A stretch of DNA of 64,000 bases, taken from contig JADHOR010000003.1 in the NCBI GenBank assembly GCA_016778895.1, positions 1 through 64,000 of the forward strand, given 5' to 3'. The stretch is from Candidatus Puniceispirillum sp. GTDB lineage: Bacteria > Pseudomonadota > Alphaproteobacteria > Puniceispirillales > Puniceispirillaceae. Position 1 is the stretch's first letter; every line of letters begins with the position of its first letter. Shown piece by piece: positions 63,177-64,000 of this stretch. The translations under genes were made by a program, and so were the position numbers. The notes under the pieces are model-generated. The model saw only the letters and a list, made by a program, of their open reading frames with translations, did no database searches and was not told the DNA's origin.

Positions 63177-63419
63177 ATGGTTCTCTCACTCCCGAAACTG
63201 CTTGGTCTTTTTGCCGCGATCTGGCTGGTCTGGACGGCATTTCGTTTTTTTGAGGCGCGTCAGAAAAACATCGCCAATCAGGCGGCAGATAAAAATCAGG
63301 ATACGGGCGGATCAGCAAAACAGAACAATGATGGCGCATCGGTCGATTTGCAGGAATGCACGGTTTGCGTGGCATGGGTCAGCGGCGAGACTTGCGATCG
63401 GGAAAACTGTCCTTATTAG
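63177..63419 (+). CDS. Small membrane-anchored Cys-rich protein
   Basis: The 80-residue protein has an N-terminal membrane helix (LPKLLGLFAAIWLVWTAFRFF), a polar Asp/Asn-rich linker, and a C-terminal Cys set: C-x2-C in ECTVC, then C-x4-C in TCDRENCPY. The four Cys suggest a zinc-ribbon-like knuckle. I recall similar small proteins with CPVCGAYV...C..CPYP endings beside glyQ in alphaproteobacteria, so it is probably conserved. No function is known. It is 117 bases after the S49 gene and before glyQ. Confidence 0.75.
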   Translation: MVLSLPKLLGLFAAIWLVWTAFRFFEARQKNIANQAADKNQDTGGSAKQNNDGASVDLQECTVCVAWVSGETCDRENCPY

Positions 63420-63494
63420 CGGCAGCGATGGCTTGCCTTTTGGTGCGGTTTCCGGCTAATTTCGGCGCATCTTTTGCAATGGGATGCGTGACGG

Positions 63495-64000
63495 ATGCCA
63501 ACATCACCAAGTGACGAAATTCGAACTGATTTCCAGTCGATTATTTTGAATCTTCAACGCCATTGGGCGCAGCAGGGCGCGGTTGTTCTGCAGCCCTATG
63601 ATATGGAGGTTGGGGCTGGCACATTTCACCCGGCAACGACCTTGCGCGCCTTGGGTCCGGACGAGGTTTGGCGCGCTGCCTATGTGCAGCCATCGCGCCG
63701 TCCATCTGATGGTCGCTATGGTGAAAATCCGAACCGTATGCAGCATTTTTACCAGTTTCAGGTGATCTTCAAGCCGTCGCCCGCAGACTCGCAGGCCCTG
63801 TATCTGGACTCGCTAAAGGCTATTGGGCTTGATCCCGCGAAACATGATATCCGGTTTGTCGAGGATGACTGGGAGTCGCCGACGCTTGGCGCTTGGGGGC
63901 TTGGCTGGGAGGTCTGGTGCGATGGGATGGAAATCTCGCAATTCACCTATTTTCAGCAGGTTGGCGGCATTGAATGCAATCCGGTACCGCTTGAGCTGAC
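63495..64000 (+). CDS. glyQ: Glycyl-tRNA synthetase alpha subunit (3'-truncated by window)
   Basis: The frame begins with ATG at 63495 and runs open to the window end (168 codons visible). It matches the GlyRS alpha subunit, the catalytic part of the (alpha beta)2 bacterial glycyl-tRNA synthetase. It shows [32 protein letters not shown], the [19 protein letters not shown] block and the [23 protein letters not shown] motif. glyS probably follows outside the window. The ribosome site is weak. Confidence 0.96.
   Translation, partial: MPTSPSDEIRTDFQSIILNLQRHWAQQGAVVLQPYDMEVGAGTFHPATTLRALGPDEVWRAAYVQPSRRPSDGRYGENPNRMQHFYQFQVIFKPSPADSQALYLDSLKAIGLDPAKHDIRFVEDDWESPTLGAWGLGWEVWCDGMEISQFTYFQQVGGIECNPVPLEL

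Noticed and set aside
1-64000. CRISPR arrays, insertion sequences, rRNA operons
   Set aside because: No regularly spaced direct repeats, transposase motifs or rRNA sequence were found on reading; only one tRNA was seen.

Overview
The window is a gene-dense, chromosomal stretch of a marine-type alphaproteobacterium. The case for this rests on an aerobic cytochrome bc1 operon (petABC), a PetP/PetR-type regulator pair, alphaproteobacterial small families (DUF1285, ELM1/DUF1022, TIGR02186, RHH_4, DUF2007, BMFP/UbiK), and a DMSP demethylase (DmdA) with strong family signatures. My best guess is the SAR116 cluster (Puniceispirillum-like). That placement is inference from gene content; no 16S rRNA is present. 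I see no CRISPR array, insertion sequence or prophage. Nearly everything is housekeeping or core metabolism, with accessory content at the left edge and a few decayed genes.

Layout. 1-4 kb: a catabolic cluster of a xanthine-dehydrogenase-family molybdopterin subunit (5' end outside the window), a 6-hydroxynicotinate-reductase-like Fe-S protein and a UPF0280 protein. 4-8.4 kb: HAD phosphatase, ferredoxin reductase and threonine aldolase, tightly packed, then dmdA. 8.4-13.2 kb: a broken Kef-type antiporter gene, a cold-shock gene with a 5'-UTR hairpin, rarD, cyclophilin, universal stress protein, and a TIGR02186/TSUP pair. 13.2-17.6 kb: a probable decayed gene, DUF1285, NUDIX CoA pyrophosphatase, a small membrane protein, CCA-adding enzyme and hemF. 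17.8-20.5 kb: petABC with a terminator. 20.5-27.1 kb: a long minus-strand run lgt-midA-pgeF-(tiny ORF)-prs-rplY-pth-ychF. 27.3-30.4 kb: ubiK-like, YbjN, proC, TetR, csaA. 30.4-34 kb: petP-petR-histidine kinase divergent from ilvE. 34-39.8 kb: moaD, pgsA, uvrC, an AT-rich gap with DnaA-box-like sites, uvrB. 39.8-44.5 kb: aspartate-type aminotransferase, msrP, ELM1, Lrp, greA. 44.5-49 kb: carAB. 49.1-54 kb: yqeY-dnaG-rpoD, then a CAU tRNA and a probable small decayed gene. 54.3-60.7 kb: hyuA alone, a GATase, RHH protein, an RlmD-like rRNA methyltransferase, an S24 peptidase with a damaged 5' end, and a polyprenyl synthase. 61-64 kb: DUF2007, TrmN6-like methyltransferase, S49 peptidase, a small Cys-rich membrane protein, and the start of glyQ.

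How it fits together. The bc1 complex, its probable regulator/sensor operon, hemF, the long-chain quinone-side-chain synthase and a UbiK-like factor together point to aerobic quinone-based respiration. DmdA, the TSUP exporter and solitary MsrP point to organosulfur chemistry and oxidative repair. MoaD, MsrP and the Mo hydroxylase show molybdenum-cofactor use. The most interesting unexplained unit is the left-edge pair of a 6-hydroxynicotinate-reductase-like protein and UPF0280. UPF0280 belongs to the ApbE (flavin transferase) superfamily and may modify its neighbour.
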